64,000 bases of DNA, taken from contig NZ_JAESVF010000012.1 in assembly GCF_038433465.1 (NCBI RefSeq), positions 8,556 to 72,555 on the forward strand. The letters run 5' to 3'. The DNA is from Galbibacter sp038433465 (GTDB taxonomy: Bacteria; Bacteroidota; Bacteroidia; Flavobacteriales; Flavobacteriaceae). The position numbers and the translations under genes are program-made. Under the pieces are notes generated by a model. It did not search any database and was not told the DNA's origin. It saw nothing but the letters and a program-made list of their open reading frames with translations. Position 1 is the stretch's first letter; each line of letters opens with the position of its first letter. Below are positions 25,462 through 34,056 of this stretch, piece after piece.

Positions 25462-26289
25462 ATGGCTATAATAACTTTAACTACAGATTTTGGTGAGCGG
25501 GATCACTTTGTAGGCGCCATAAAAGGGTTTATTTATAGTGAAATTGAAAATGCTACAATTGTTGATATCTCTCATTTAATTAGTCCGTTTAACATTGTTG
25601 AGGCCTCCTACATTTTAAAAAATGCCTACAAAACCTTCCCAAAAGGTTCTGTACATATTATTGGTGTAGATTCTGAGTTAACCCCCATCAACAAACACGT
25701 AGCGGTTAAAATTGACGGTCATTATTTTATTGGCGCCGATAACGGAATTCTCTCTTTATTGGCTAGTGAAATAAACCCCGAAAAAATGGTCGAAATTAAT
25801 ATTCACGACCGTATTGAAAGTGTTTTCCCTGTACTTGACGTTTTTGTAAAAGTAGCAGGACACATCTCTAGGGGCGGAACTCTTGAAGTTATCGGAAAGC
25901 CTATTAGCGAATTAAAAATGTTAAAAGGACTTTCGCCAATTGTTAACAACGAAGAAAACCAAATTATAGGTACTGTAATTTATGTTGATAACTACGGAAA
26001 TGTGATTACCAATATATCGAAACAAATTTTTGAACGCTACAAAAGAGGTCGCGATTTCGAACTTTGGGCTCGTAACCATAAGTTTTCTAAAATTTATTCG
26101 AAATACAGCGATTGTATTAATTTTGATGCTGAAAGTGTAACGAATAAAGATGGTGAAAAACTGGCGATTTTTAACTCTGCTGGTTTAATCGAAATTGCAT
26201 TATACCGCAGTAATCTCGATACGGTTGGTGGCGCTTCTACCCTTTTAGGATTAACATATAGAGATACGATTAAAGTTAGTTTTATATAG
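25462..26289 (+). CDS. SAM hydrolase / DUF62 family (S-adenosyl-L-methionine hydroxide adenosyltransferase)
   Basis: A 275-residue DUF62 protein. It begins MAIITLTTDFGERDHFVGAIKG, the family signature that binds SAM, and continues with HIIGVDSELTP, YFIGADNGILSLL and the C-terminal YVDNYGNVITNI motif. Chlorinase and fluorinase relatives use halide, but this common branch uses water to split SAM into adenosine and methionine. The short chain, without the fluorinase loop, fits the hydroxide branch. It lies upstream of gldF in the same direction, 70 bases apart, so it may share a transcript. Confidence 0.88.
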   Translation: MAIITLTTDFGERDHFVGAIKGFIYSEIENATIVDISHLISPFNIVEASYILKNAYKTFPKGSVHIIGVDSELTPINKHVAVKIDGHYFIGADNGILSLLASEINPEKMVEINIHDRIESVFPVLDVFVKVAGHISRGGTLEVIGKPISELKMLKGLSPIVNNEENQIIGTVIYVDNYGNVITNISKQIFERYKRGRDFELWARNHKFSKIYSKYSDCINFDAESVTNKDGEKLAIFNSAGLIEIALYRSNLDTVGGASTLLGLTYRDTIKVSFI

Positions 26290-26359
26290 ATGCAAAAGGG
26301 AAATGGGATTAGGGAATGAGACACTAGAGATTAAACTTATATAAAAACAAAAAACATAC

Positions 26360-27058
26360 GTGACAGCAATTATAAAAAGAGAAATAAGTAGTTTTTTTTC
26401 AACCCCTATCGCCTATTTGGTTATTGGGTTGTTTTTAGTTTTAAACGGTTTGTTTTTATGGGTTTTTAATGGCGATTTCAATATTCTTGAAAGTGGATTT
26501 GCCGATTTACATCCGTTTTTTCAATTGGCGCCTTGGATTCTAATTTTCTTGACTCCAGCCGTTACCATGAAAAGTTTTTCAGAAGAAAAGAAAACAGGAA
26601 CATTGGAACTCCTCTTAACACGCCCCATTACTAAAACTCAAATTGTACTCGGTAAGTTTTTTGGAACTTTTATATTAATGCTTCTAGCGCTTATTCCAAC
26701 ACTATTATACGTTTTTACACTTTGGCAACTTGCCAATCCTGTTGGAAATATCGATTTAGGAAGTATTATTGGTTCTTACTTCGGACTTTTATTTTTAACT
26801 TCGGCTTATACAGCTATTGGCATATTTACATCGTCTTTAACCGATAATCAAATTATCGCTTTTATCGGTGCTGTTTTCATCTGTTTTATTGCTTACTACG
26901 GATTTTCAGGTATCGAAAGCGCCACATTCCTCGAAGTTTTCAGCTTAAAATATCATTTCGAAAGTATTAGTCGTGGAGTTATTGATGTTCGAGATATTAT
27001 TTTCTTTTTAAGTGTAAGTACTTTCTTTTTAATTCTAACAATTTTTAAACTGAAATAA
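26360..27058 (+). CDS. gldF: Gliding motility ABC transporter permease GldF (GTG start)
   Basis: A 232-residue, six-span ABC-2-type permease. It begins with GTG at 26360, giving MTAIIKREISSFFSTPIAYLV, the usual GldF N-terminus, and contains SFSEEKKTGTLELLLTRPITKTQIVLGKF. GldF, GldG and the ATPase GldA form the gliding-associated transporter of flavobacteria; gldA is not in this window. gldG follows after a single base, so the two are co-translated. Confidence 0.93.
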   Translation: MTAIIKREISSFFSTPIAYLVIGLFLVLNGLFLWVFNGDFNILESGFADLHPFFQLAPWILIFLTPAVTMKSFSEEKKTGTLELLLTRPITKTQIVLGKFFGTFILMLLALIPTLLYVFTLWQLANPVGNIDLGSIIGSYFGLLFLTSAYTAIGIFTSSLTDNQIIAFIGAVFICFIAYYGFSGIESATFLEVFSLKYHFESISRGVIDVRDIIFFLSVSTFFLILTIFKLK

Positions 27059-27059
27059 C

Positions 27060-28721
27060 TTGAAAGCACTAAAAAATACCACTATAAAAATTGTTGTTTG
27101 TTTTCTGATATTATTCGGAATTAACTACGTTACTTCGTTTATGGTATTGCGTTTCGACCTCACGAAAAACAAACGTTATACACTTTCGGAAGCCTCAAAG
27201 GAAACAGTTACCACCAACCAAGCTATTATAATTGATGTGCTTTTGGCGGGAAATCTTCCTACGGAATTTAAACGCATTCAGACTGAAACAAAACAACTTT
27301 TGGAAGAATTCGAGCAGGTAAATAGCAACATTCAGGTAAATTTTATCGATCCGTTAGACAATAACAATTCGAAGGAGCAAAACATACAAGCATTACAAGA
27401 ACTCGGCCTAACCCCTGCTTCGGTAACTATCGAGCAAGGAAATAGCATGTCGCGTGAAGTTGTATTTCCGTGGGCGCTTGTAAATATGGGCGAAAAAACC
27501 GTAAAAGTATCTTTGCTTCACAACAAATTGGGCGCCAATAGCGAGCAACGCATTAACAATTCGGTGCAACAGTTAGAATATGCTTTTGCCGATGCTTTTA
27601 AACAACTAACCATTACCGATAAAAATAAAATTGCAGTTTTAAAAGGGAATGGAGAAATTCAAGATAAATATTTAATTGATTTTTTAATCACCCTAAAAAA
27701 CTATTATCAGTTAGGTGAATTTAACCTCGATTCGCTTAAAAACAATCCTGAAAAAGTCCTCGAAAATTTAAATCGTTTTGATGCTACCATCATAGCCAAA
27801 CCCACAGAAGCTTTTTCGGAAAACGAAAAATATATCTTAGACCAATACATTGTAAACGGCGGAAAAACCCTTTGGATGCTCGACCAAGTAGTGGCCGATT
27901 TGGATAGTTTGCAAAACGAAAATTTCTCGTCTTTTGCCTACCCACTCGAATTAAACATAGACGATATGCTTTTTCGTTATGGTGTTCGTGTTAAAAAATC
28001 GATGTTGCAAGATTTAATTTCAACACCTGTAACTGTTACCGATGCCAACGGAGAAATTCCGATAAATTGGTTTTACTCGCCCATGGTTGCTTCTCCCGAC
28101 AATCACCCTATTAACAAAGGAATTAATGTGGTGAAAATGGAATTTGCCAATGTTATTGATACACTCCCAAACGAAATTAAAAAAACAGTTTTGCTTGAAA
28201 GTTCGCCACAATCTAAAGAAGTAGGCGTTCCGCGAACATACAGTTTAGACGAATTTGACACCCAACAAGATATTGCTTCTTTTAACGAGGGGAATAAAAC
28301 AGTTGGTGTGCTTTTGGAAGGAAACTTTACTTCAGCTTTTAAAAACAGAGTAAAACCGTTTCCCTTCAGCAAAAATAAAGACGAAGCTACTTCAGTAAAT
28401 AAAATGATTGTTATTGCCGATGGCGATGTGGTAAATTACAATTATGTAAATAAAAAACCTTTGATAAACGGGGTTGACAAATGGACAAAACAAGTTTACG
28501 GAAATAAAGATTTCTTGATAAATAGCGTTAATTACCTTTTGGATGAAAACGGACTTATAAACATTCGCGCAAAAGATGTGTCGCTAGCATTTTTAAATAA
28601 AGAAAAAGTATATCAAGAAAAAACCTTTTGGAAGCTAGTAAACATAGCGTTTCCCGTAATTTTAATCATCGTGTTTGGTGTTTGCTTTGCCTACTTTAAA
28701 AAGAAAAAATATACGCTTTAA
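27060..28721 (+). CDS. gldG: Gliding motility ABC transporter component GldG (TTG start)
   Basis: A 553-residue protein. It starts with TTG at 27060, one base after the gldF stop, giving MKALKNTTIKIVVCFLILFG, an N-terminal membrane anchor. The centre is the periplasmic DUF4350/ABC_transp_aux domain (KIAVLKGNGEIQDKYLIDFL, VNGGKTLWMLDQV), and the end has a second membrane span followed by a short Lys-rich tail (FAYFKKKKYTL). It partners GldF and GldA and, in Flavobacterium johnsoniae, is needed for gliding. The non-ATG start and one-base spacing point to translational coupling. Confidence 0.93.
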   Translation: MKALKNTTIKIVVCFLILFGINYVTSFMVLRFDLTKNKRYTLSEASKETVTTNQAIIIDVLLAGNLPTEFKRIQTETKQLLEEFEQVNSNIQVNFIDPLDNNNSKEQNIQALQELGLTPASVTIEQGNSMSREVVFPWALVNMGEKTVKVSLLHNKLGANSEQRINNSVQQLEYAFADAFKQLTITDKNKIAVLKGNGEIQDKYLIDFLITLKNYYQLGEFNLDSLKNNPEKVLENLNRFDATIIAKPTEAFSENEKYILDQYIVNGGKTLWMLDQVVADLDSLQNENFSSFAYPLELNIDDMLFRYGVRVKKSMLQDLISTPVTVTDANGEIPINWFYSPMVASPDNHPINKGINVVKMEFANVIDTLPNEIKKTVLLESSPQSKEVGVPRTYSLDEFDTQQDIASFNEGNKTVGVLLEGNFTSAFKNRVKPFPFSKNKDEATSVNKMIVIADGDVVNYNYVNKKPLINGVDKWTKQVYGNKDFLINSVNYLLDENGLINIRAKDVSLAFLNKEKVYQEKTFWKLVNIAFPVILIIVFGVCFAYFKKKKYTL

Positions 28722-28760
28722 CTGTTAATAAGTTATTTTTATAAAAAACATCAATTAAGA

Positions 28761-28768
28761 TATATTTG
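28761..28768 (+). promoter_or_regulatory. -7 promoter element for dnaN
   Basis: TATATTTG matches TANNTTTG and lies 25 bases before the dnaN ATG, so dnaN has its own promoter although gldG precedes it. Confidence 0.5.
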
Positions 28769-28793
28769 TAAGTGTTAGAAAACTGAGAATTCA

Positions 28794-29912
28794 ATGAAAT
28801 TTATAGTATCAAGTTCATATTTATTAAAACAACTTCAAGTATTGGGTGGCGTTATTAACAACAGTAACACTTTGCCTATACTCGATAACTTTTTATTTGA
28901 ATTAAAACAAAATCAACTTACGGTTTCTGCTTCCGATTTGGAAACAACTATGAGTGCCGTTTTAGAAGTTGATTCGGATTCTGAAGGAAGTATTGCTGTA
29001 CCTGCAAAACTACTTTTAGACACTTTGAAAACTTTTCCTGAGCAACCACTTACATTTGTAGTTGAAGGAAACAATACAATAGAAATTAGCTCTAACCACG
29101 GTAAATATGCGTTGGCATACGCTGATGGTGCTGAATTTCCAAACTCTGTTGAATTGGCAGACGCTAGCTCTACCACTATCTTAGGAGATATTTTAGCAAC
29201 TGCTATTAGCAAAACTATTTTTGCCTCTGGTAACGACGATTTACGCCCTGTAATGAGTGGTGTGTTTTTTCAGTTTTCTCCAGAAAACTTAACGTTTGTA
29301 GCTACCGATGCGCATAAACTTGTAAAATATCAACGTCATGATGTTACAGCTTCTCAAGTAGCAGAATTTATCATGCCTAAAAAACCTTTAAATCTTTTAA
29401 AAGGAATTTTAGCAGGAAGCGAAAGCGATGTAACTATTGATTATAACGAGAGTAACGCAAAATTTACTTTCGACAATATTGAATTGGTTTGTAGACTTAT
29501 CGACGGGAAATACCCAAATTATGAGGCTGTAATTCCAAAAGAAAATCCTAACAAATTAACGATAGACCGTTCTCAATTTTTCGGTTCTGTAAGAAGGGTT
29601 TCGATTTTCTCAAACAAAACAACACACCAAATTCGTTTAAAAATTGCTGGTGCCGAGTTAAATATTTCTGCGGAAGATGTTGATTATAGCAACAAAGCGG
29701 AAGAGCGTTTAACTTGCGACTATCAAGGAGACGATATGGAAATTGGTTTTAACTCTAGGTTTTTAAATGAAATGCTTAACAACCTAACTTCAGACAATGT
29801 TTCTCTGGAAATGAGTTTGCCAAACAGAGCAGGTATTTTAACGCCAATCGACGGGTTGGATGAAGGTGAACATGTAACAATGCTCGTAATGCCTGTAATG
29901 CTTAATAACTAA
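28794..29912 (+). CDS. dnaN: DNA polymerase III beta subunit (sliding clamp)
   Basis: A 372-residue clamp of three repeated domains. It begins MKFIVSSSYLLKQLQVLGGVI, contains LPILDNFLFE and DLETTMSAVLEVD in domain 1, TDAHKLVKY in domain 2, and ends in the conserved clamp tail NLTSDNVSLEMS and MLVMPVMLNN. It tethers the replicative polymerase to DNA and is the docking site for repair and replication partners. It is not next to dnaA here, which is common in Bacteroidetes. A strong terminator follows. Confidence 0.97.
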   Translation: MKFIVSSSYLLKQLQVLGGVINNSNTLPILDNFLFELKQNQLTVSASDLETTMSAVLEVDSDSEGSIAVPAKLLLDTLKTFPEQPLTFVVEGNNTIEISSNHGKYALAYADGAEFPNSVELADASSTTILGDILATAISKTIFASGNDDLRPVMSGVFFQFSPENLTFVATDAHKLVKYQRHDVTASQVAEFIMPKKPLNLLKGILAGSESDVTIDYNESNAKFTFDNIELVCRLIDGKYPNYEAVIPKENPNKLTIDRSQFFGSVRRVSIFSNKTTHQIRLKIAGAELNISAEDVDYSNKAEERLTCDYQGDDMEIGFNSRFLNEMLNNLTSDNVSLEMSLPNRAGILTPIDGLDEGEHVTMLVMPVMLNN

Positions 29913-29940
29913 AACAAGCAACAAACTACTTATATTAATT

Positions 29941-29981
29941 ACCCCATCTAAATTGTGTGTTAATTTAGTATGGGGTTTTTT
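29941..29981 (+). terminator. Rho-independent terminator after dnaN
   Basis: ACCCCATCTAAATT pairs, with a one-base bulge, with AATTTAGTATGGGG and is followed by a T6 run. It lies 29 bases after the dnaN stop, before the convergent DUF4870 gene. Confidence 0.88.
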
Positions 29982-30004
29982 ATTGCTTTTTCTGAAATAA
30001 CTTT

Positions 30005-30346
30005 CTACTTGATAAGTTGTAAACTTAGCGGATAATTGACTTCATCTCCATTACTTACTCTAATTGCATTTACAATAGGAAATACAAAAGCTATAATTCC
30101 AATTGCGATAAGTGTTATAATTCCTAATCCGAAGAAGAAAATAAGTGGAATACTAATCAAAGAATAAATAATAATACTTAGTTGAAAGTTTAAAATAGAC
30201 TTTCCGTGTGTATCCATGTTTATTACAGATTCTTTGTTTGAAAGCCATAATACCAAAGGCACTATGAGTCCGCCAAAACCAGTTACATAATCTAATAACT
30301 GACTTAAATGTGTAATGACTAATAATTGATTGTCTGTTCGTTGCAT
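30005..30346 (-). CDS. DUF4870 small membrane protein
   Basis: A 113-residue protein with three membrane helices. The opening HLSQLLDYVTGFGGLIVPLVLWLSNKE is the DUF4870 hallmark, followed by HGKSILNFQLS and a C-terminal NGDEVNYPLSLQLIK. DUF4870 proteins are inner-membrane proteins of unknown function found in many phyla. It lies on the minus strand upstream of nothing obvious and convergent with dnaN. The MscS gene begins 81 bases away on the same strand. Confidence 0.85.
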   Translation of the reverse strand: MQRTDNQLLVITHLSQLLDYVTGFGGLIVPLVLWLSNKESVINMDTHGKSILNFQLSIIIYSLISIPLIFFFGLGIITLIAIGIIAFVFPIVNAIRVSNGDEVNYPLSLQLIK

Positions 30347-30427
30347 AATTTCTAGATTGATGGTTTATACTTAAAAGACGACTCAATTTATAAAATGTTA
30401 CAGCAACCTATTCTTTTTCTGAAAGAA

Positions 30428-31345
30428 TTAATCCTCGTGAGCTGTATTTCCTTCTGAGTTTTTAGCATCAGAAATACTTTTAACTCCCAATTGATTTGAA
30501 AAGTCGATGGTACGAATAGGAAATGGAATTGTAATTCCGTTAGCATCAAAGGCTTTCTTAATAGCTATAATCGCTGTACTTTTGGTTCGTAAAATTTGTA
30601 ATGCCGAAGTGGAATCCATCCAAAAGCGCACTTCAAAATTAATAGAACTATCGGCAAATTCAGTATAAAAGAAAATTACGTCATCTTGATTTTTCACCTC
30701 TTTAAACGTTTCGGCTACAGTTTCTTTCACCAAATTTTCTACAAATTCTAAATCGGCATCGTATGTAATTCCGCAGGTAAGCATCACCCGAGATTTTGTT
30801 GTAATGGCGTAGTTTTTTAATGGATTTTCAATTACCATTTTATTCGGAATGGAAACAATATTATTGTCTGCCTGCTTGATGGTTACGGTACGTAAATCAA
30901 TATCTATCACCTCTCCTGCATAGCCGTTACTTTCAATCCAATCGCCCATCTGAATATACTTTACAAACGAAAGTACAATTCCAGAAAAGGTATTTGCCAA
31001 AGTTCCCTGCAATGCCAAACCAACAGCCAAACCAGCAACTCCTGCCCCAGCCAATAGTGAAGTAAGCACTTTGTTTAAGTTTAAAATACCAAGTGCTAAA
31101 AATAACCCTGCGAGAATAACGGTAATCGAAATTAATCGTGCGGTGACTTTTTTTACAGTTCCTTGCATTTTAGATTTTGCAAGAATCTTCAACATTAAAT
31201 TATTTACATATCGTGAGACGAAAAAAGACCCCGCAAATACCAATATAGCTAGTATAATATTAGGAAGGCTCATTACTAGAGTGTCTAGCCATGAGCCTAA
31301 CTGTTCGGTCATTTTATCCCACGCAGTTTCTAAGCGTTTTTTCAT
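30428..31345 (-). CDS. Mechanosensitive channel MscS
   Basis: A 305-residue channel. It has three N-terminal spans (about residues 22-42, 68-90, 95-125), with the pore helix ALQGTLANTFSGIVLSFVKYIQMGDWIE, then the beta domain (GYAGEVIDIDLRTVTIKQADNNIVSIPN) and the mixed alpha/beta vestibule. It opens on membrane tension to protect against osmotic downshock. Unlike the copy at 14710 it has the full C-terminal domain. It sits between the DUF4870 gene and dps, all on the minus strand. Confidence 0.92.
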   Translation of the reverse strand: MKKRLETAWDKMTEQLGSWLDTLVMSLPNIILAILVFAGSFFVSRYVNNLMLKILAKSKMQGTVKKVTARLISITVILAGLFLALGILNLNKVLTSLLAGAGVAGLAVGLALQGTLANTFSGIVLSFVKYIQMGDWIESNGYAGEVIDIDLRTVTIKQADNNIVSIPNKMVIENPLKNYAITTKSRVMLTCGITYDADLEFVENLVKETVAETFKEVKNQDDVIFFYTEFADSSINFEVRFWMDSTSALQILRTKSTAIIAIKKAFDANGITIPFPIRTIDFSNQLGVKSISDAKNSEGNTAHED

Positions 31346-31392
31346 TTAACTATTTTAAATTGTGATACGTGGCAATATAATATGTTTTTGTA

Positions 31393-31881
31393 TTATTTCA
31401 AGCTTGCACTCGTTTTCATTCGCCATGCGTCGAGCATCCATGAAGTTTTTTCTAACTCTCGGATGTAAGCTCCAATCAAGTCAATTGTACCTTCATCACC
31501 ACCGTTATCGGCAGTTTCTACAACTTTGCGCATTTGCGTTAAAATAATTCCGTGGTCTTCCAACAGAATTTCAATCATCTCAACATCTGTATGGTCGCTA
31601 GACGATTCTTTTACACTGGTAAGCTTCAAATAGTCTGAAAAGTTACTTACCGGCTGATGTCTTAACGTTAAAATACGCTCTGCAATTTCATCGATTTTTA
31701 ATTTTGCATCATCGTACAATTCTTCAAACTTTTCGTGTAAATCGAAAAAGTTTTTTCCGAAGATATTCCAGTGAAAATTTCTAAGTTTTTGATAATATAA
31801 ATGATAATCTGCCAATAATACGTTTAATTCAGTTACAGTTTCTTTTGTTTTATCGGCATCTAAATTCAAATAATTCTTCAT
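31393..31881 (-). CDS. dps: Dps-family DNA-binding ferritin
   Basis: A 162-residue four-helix ferritin-like protein. It shows the Dps ferroxidase pattern: LRNFHWNIFGKNFFDLHEKFEELYDDAKLKIDEIAERI, which supplies His and acidic ligands at the dimer interface, then LRHQPVSNFSDYL. Dps forms dodecamers that store iron oxidised by peroxide and protect DNA in stress and stationary phase. The length fits the family. The gene is 47 bases upstream of the MscS gene on the same strand and could be co-transcribed. Confidence 0.93.
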   Translation of the reverse strand: MKNYLNLDADKTKETVTELNVLLADYHLYYQKLRNFHWNIFGKNFFDLHEKFEELYDDAKLKIDEIAERILTLRHQPVSNFSDYLKLTSVKESSSDHTDVEMIEILLEDHGIILTQMRKVVETADNGGDEGTIDLIGAYIRELEKTSWMLDAWRMKTSASLK

Positions 31882-32018
31882 GATATATTTTTTGGTTTTT
31901 ATTTCTACCTAAAGTTACAAAATTGAAGCTTTGAAAATTTTATTTTAACAAGATTTAACTTGCATTTTTATTCAAATTAATAAGTATTTTTTTACAATGT
32001 AACTTCGTATAGTATTTG

Positions 32019-32026
32019 TATTTTTG
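32019..32026 (+). promoter_or_regulatory. -7 promoter element for mnmE
   Basis: TATTTTTG fits TANNTTTG. It lies only 15 bases before the preferred ATG at 32042, so the leader would be very short. That argues against the longer frame that starts at 32024. Confidence 0.4.
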
Positions 32027-32041
32027 CACAAATTTCTATGT

Positions 32042-33466
32042 ATGAATATTCATGATACTATTATTGCTTTGGCCACTCCTGCTGGAGCTGGAGCTATTGC
32101 AGTTATTAGAATTTCTGGAAAAGACGCTATTTCAATTGCCGATGCACAGTTTAAATCTATTAAAGATAAAACCTTAGCAACGCAAAAATCGCACACCATT
32201 CATTTAGGACATATTGTTGATGGAGAAAAAATTTTAGATGAAGTATTAATCTCTGTTTTTAAAGGTCCAAATTCGTACACTGGCGAAAACGTAATTGAAA
32301 TTTCGTGTCATGGTTCTGCGTTTATTCAGCAAGAAATTATACAATTATTTTTAAGAAAAGGATGCAGAACTGCCGATGCTGGAGAGTTTACCATGCGCGC
32401 CTTTTTAAACGGAAAATTAGATTTGAGTCAGGCTGAAGCGGTTGCCGATTTAATTGCTTCGGACAATGAAGCGAGTCACCAAATTGCCATGCAACAAATG
32501 CGTGGTGGCTTTAGTAGCGAAATAAAAAAGTTAAGAGAAGAACTACTGAATTTTGCCTCGTTGATAGAATTGGAACTTGACTTTGCTGAAGAAGATGTTG
32601 AGTTTGCCGACCGTACACAATTTAACGCCCTACTCCACAAAATACAAACCGTTTTAAAACGATTAATCGACTCTTTCGCGGTTGGAAATGTTATTAAAAA
32701 TGGAATTCCGATTGCCATTGTGGGCGAACCAAATGTTGGAAAATCGACACTTTTAAACGCTCTTTTAAACGAAGAACGTGCCATTGTAAGTGATATTGCT
32801 GGTACTACGCGCGATACTATTGAAGATGAAATTAGTATTGGAGGAATTGGTTTTCGATTTATAGACACTGCAGGAATTAGAGATACTAAAGATGTGGTTG
32901 AAAGTATCGGGATTAAAAAGACTTTCGAGAAAATTGAACAAGCGCAAGTTGTGGTTTACTTAATAGATAGTACCAAACTCACTACCGATAAAAATAGCAT
33001 TAAAGAAACGCGAATTGCATTAGAAAAAATAAAGAATAAGTTTCCGCAGAAACCATTGGTAATCATTGCCAATAAAAAAGACCAAATTTCGGAAGAATTG
33101 CAACAGTTTATCGCTACGGAAATAAATGACATTGCACTTACAAATGCCAAAACAAAGGCCATATTAATAACTGCAAAAGCTGGCGATGGTGTTGAAGAAT
33201 TAAAATCTATTTTACTAGAGTTTGTGAATACCGGGGCGTTGCGAAATAATGAAACCATTATTACCAATGCGCGACACTACGACTCTTTACTTAAAGCATT
33301 GGAAGAAATTAACAGAGTTCAAGACGGAATGGCAATGGGGATTTCTAGCGATTTACTAGCTATCGACATTCGCCAAGCGCTACACCATTTTGGAGAAATC
33401 ACTGGAGAGATTACCACCGATGACCTGCTTGGAAACATCTTTGCTAACTTTTGTATTGGAAAGTAG
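32042..33466 (+). CDS. mnmE: tRNA uridine-34 modification GTPase MnmE
   Basis: I choose the ATG at 32042 (MNIHDTIIALATPAGAGAIAVIRISG), the standard MnmE N-terminus that binds the formyl-folate cofactor; the ATG at 32024 would sit at the probable transcript start. The 474-residue product has the tetrahydrofolate domain, a helical domain and the inserted G domain (GEPNVGKSTLLN, GTTRDTIE, DTAGIRDT, NKKD). It ends in the conserved FCIGK with the catalytic Cys. With MnmG it makes cmnm5U34 in tRNA. Its last 18 bases are attL: the same coding end occurs again at 47392 and 55120, so the gene's present 3' end was restored by an integrated element. Confidence 0.97.
   Translation: MNIHDTIIALATPAGAGAIAVIRISGKDAISIADAQFKSIKDKTLATQKSHTIHLGHIVDGEKILDEVLISVFKGPNSYTGENVIEISCHGSAFIQQEIIQLFLRKGCRTADAGEFTMRAFLNGKLDLSQAEAVADLIASDNEASHQIAMQQMRGGFSSEIKKLREELLNFASLIELELDFAEEDVEFADRTQFNALLHKIQTVLKRLIDSFAVGNVIKNGIPIAIVGEPNVGKSTLLNALLNEERAIVSDIAGTTRDTIEDEISIGGIGFRFIDTAGIRDTKDVVESIGIKKTFEKIEQAQVVVYLIDSTKLTTDKNSIKETRIALEKIKNKFPQKPLVIIANKKDQISEELQQFIATEINDIALTNAKTKAILITAKAGDGVEELKSILLEFVNTGALRNNETIITNARHYDSLLKALEEINRVQDGMAMGISSDLLAIDIRQALHHFGEITGEITTDDLLGNIFANFCIGK
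33449..33466 (+). repeat. attL: left attachment site, 3' end of mnmE (FCIGK-stop)
   Basis: TTTTGTATTGGAAAGTAG encodes Phe-Cys-Ile-Gly-Lys-stop. The same six codons recur at 47392-47409 and 55120-55137 with a few silent or downstream changes, in the same direction. The element 1 integrase gene starts about 590 bases downstream. Confidence 0.85.
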
Positions 33467-33575
33467 ATTAGTAAAACAACAACCAAGCAAAGTAAACTAA
33501 AGCCTAATAAAATCAATTAGTTATGGTTTTAATCTTTTCTTTATCCTGTTTTTATTATACGCTTATTTTACTTAA

Positions 33576-33628
33576 TTTTGTTGCAAATCTGTTGCATTAA
33601 ATTTTCATGTATCAAAAGTGCAACAAAA
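33576..33628. promoter_or_regulatory. Inverted repeat near the element 1 left end, possible recombinase arm sites
   Basis: TTTTGTTGCA (33576-33585) is the exact inverse of TGCAACAAAA (33619-33628). A further GTTGCA lies between them at 33591-33596. The word TTTGTTGC recurs at 47333-47340, close to the right end of the same element. Short repeats near both ends are what arm-type integrase sites look like. The hairpin could instead act as an operator or terminator for the gene at 33700. Confidence 0.4.
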
Positions 33629-33699
33629 AATTACTGATTTGGCGAAATTATGTCATACTATGTCTCAATATTTCATAACTATTCATTCTATTTCAAATT

Positions 33700-34056
33700 A
33701 TGAGTAGTAATGTGGAAATAGAAAAGACTTGCGTTTATTGTAAAAACAAGTTTGTTGCTCGAACTCTGACTACCAAATACTGCTCTCACAAGTGTAACTC
33801 CAGACACTACAAACAGAGAAAGCGAGAAGAAAAAATCAATAATTTTAAGGAAGAGCAGATGAACAAGCCGAATGAACAGCTTGTGAAAGTGGACTTAAAA
33901 CACAAAGAGTATTTAAGTGTTTCTGAAACGGCTCTTACTCTTTGTATGACTACACGGAATGTATATAGGCTGATACAAAAAGAAACGCTTAAAGCCTACA
34001 AGGTTGGTGGCAGGACATTAATTAAGAAATCGGATATTGATAAACTCTTTGAATAA
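33700..34056 (+). CDS. Helix-turn-helix protein with an N-terminal zinc-finger-like motif
   Basis: 118 residues. The N-terminus has paired cysteines (CVYCKNKF ... KYCSHKCNSRHY), a likely zinc-binding finger, followed by a basic linker and an excisionase/MerR-type winged helix (LSVSETALTLCMTTRNVYRLIQ, YKVGGRTLIKKSDIDKLF). It overlaps the recombinase start by one base, so it is translated with it. In Bacteroidetes mobile elements such small HTH genes next to an integrase often control excision or act as directionality factors. That role is inferred. Confidence 0.7.
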   Translation: MSSNVEIEKTCVYCKNKFVARTLTTKYCSHKCNSRHYKQRKREEKINNFKEEQMNKPNEQLVKVDLKHKEYLSVSETALTLCMTTRNVYRLIQKETLKAYKVGGRTLIKKSDIDKLFE

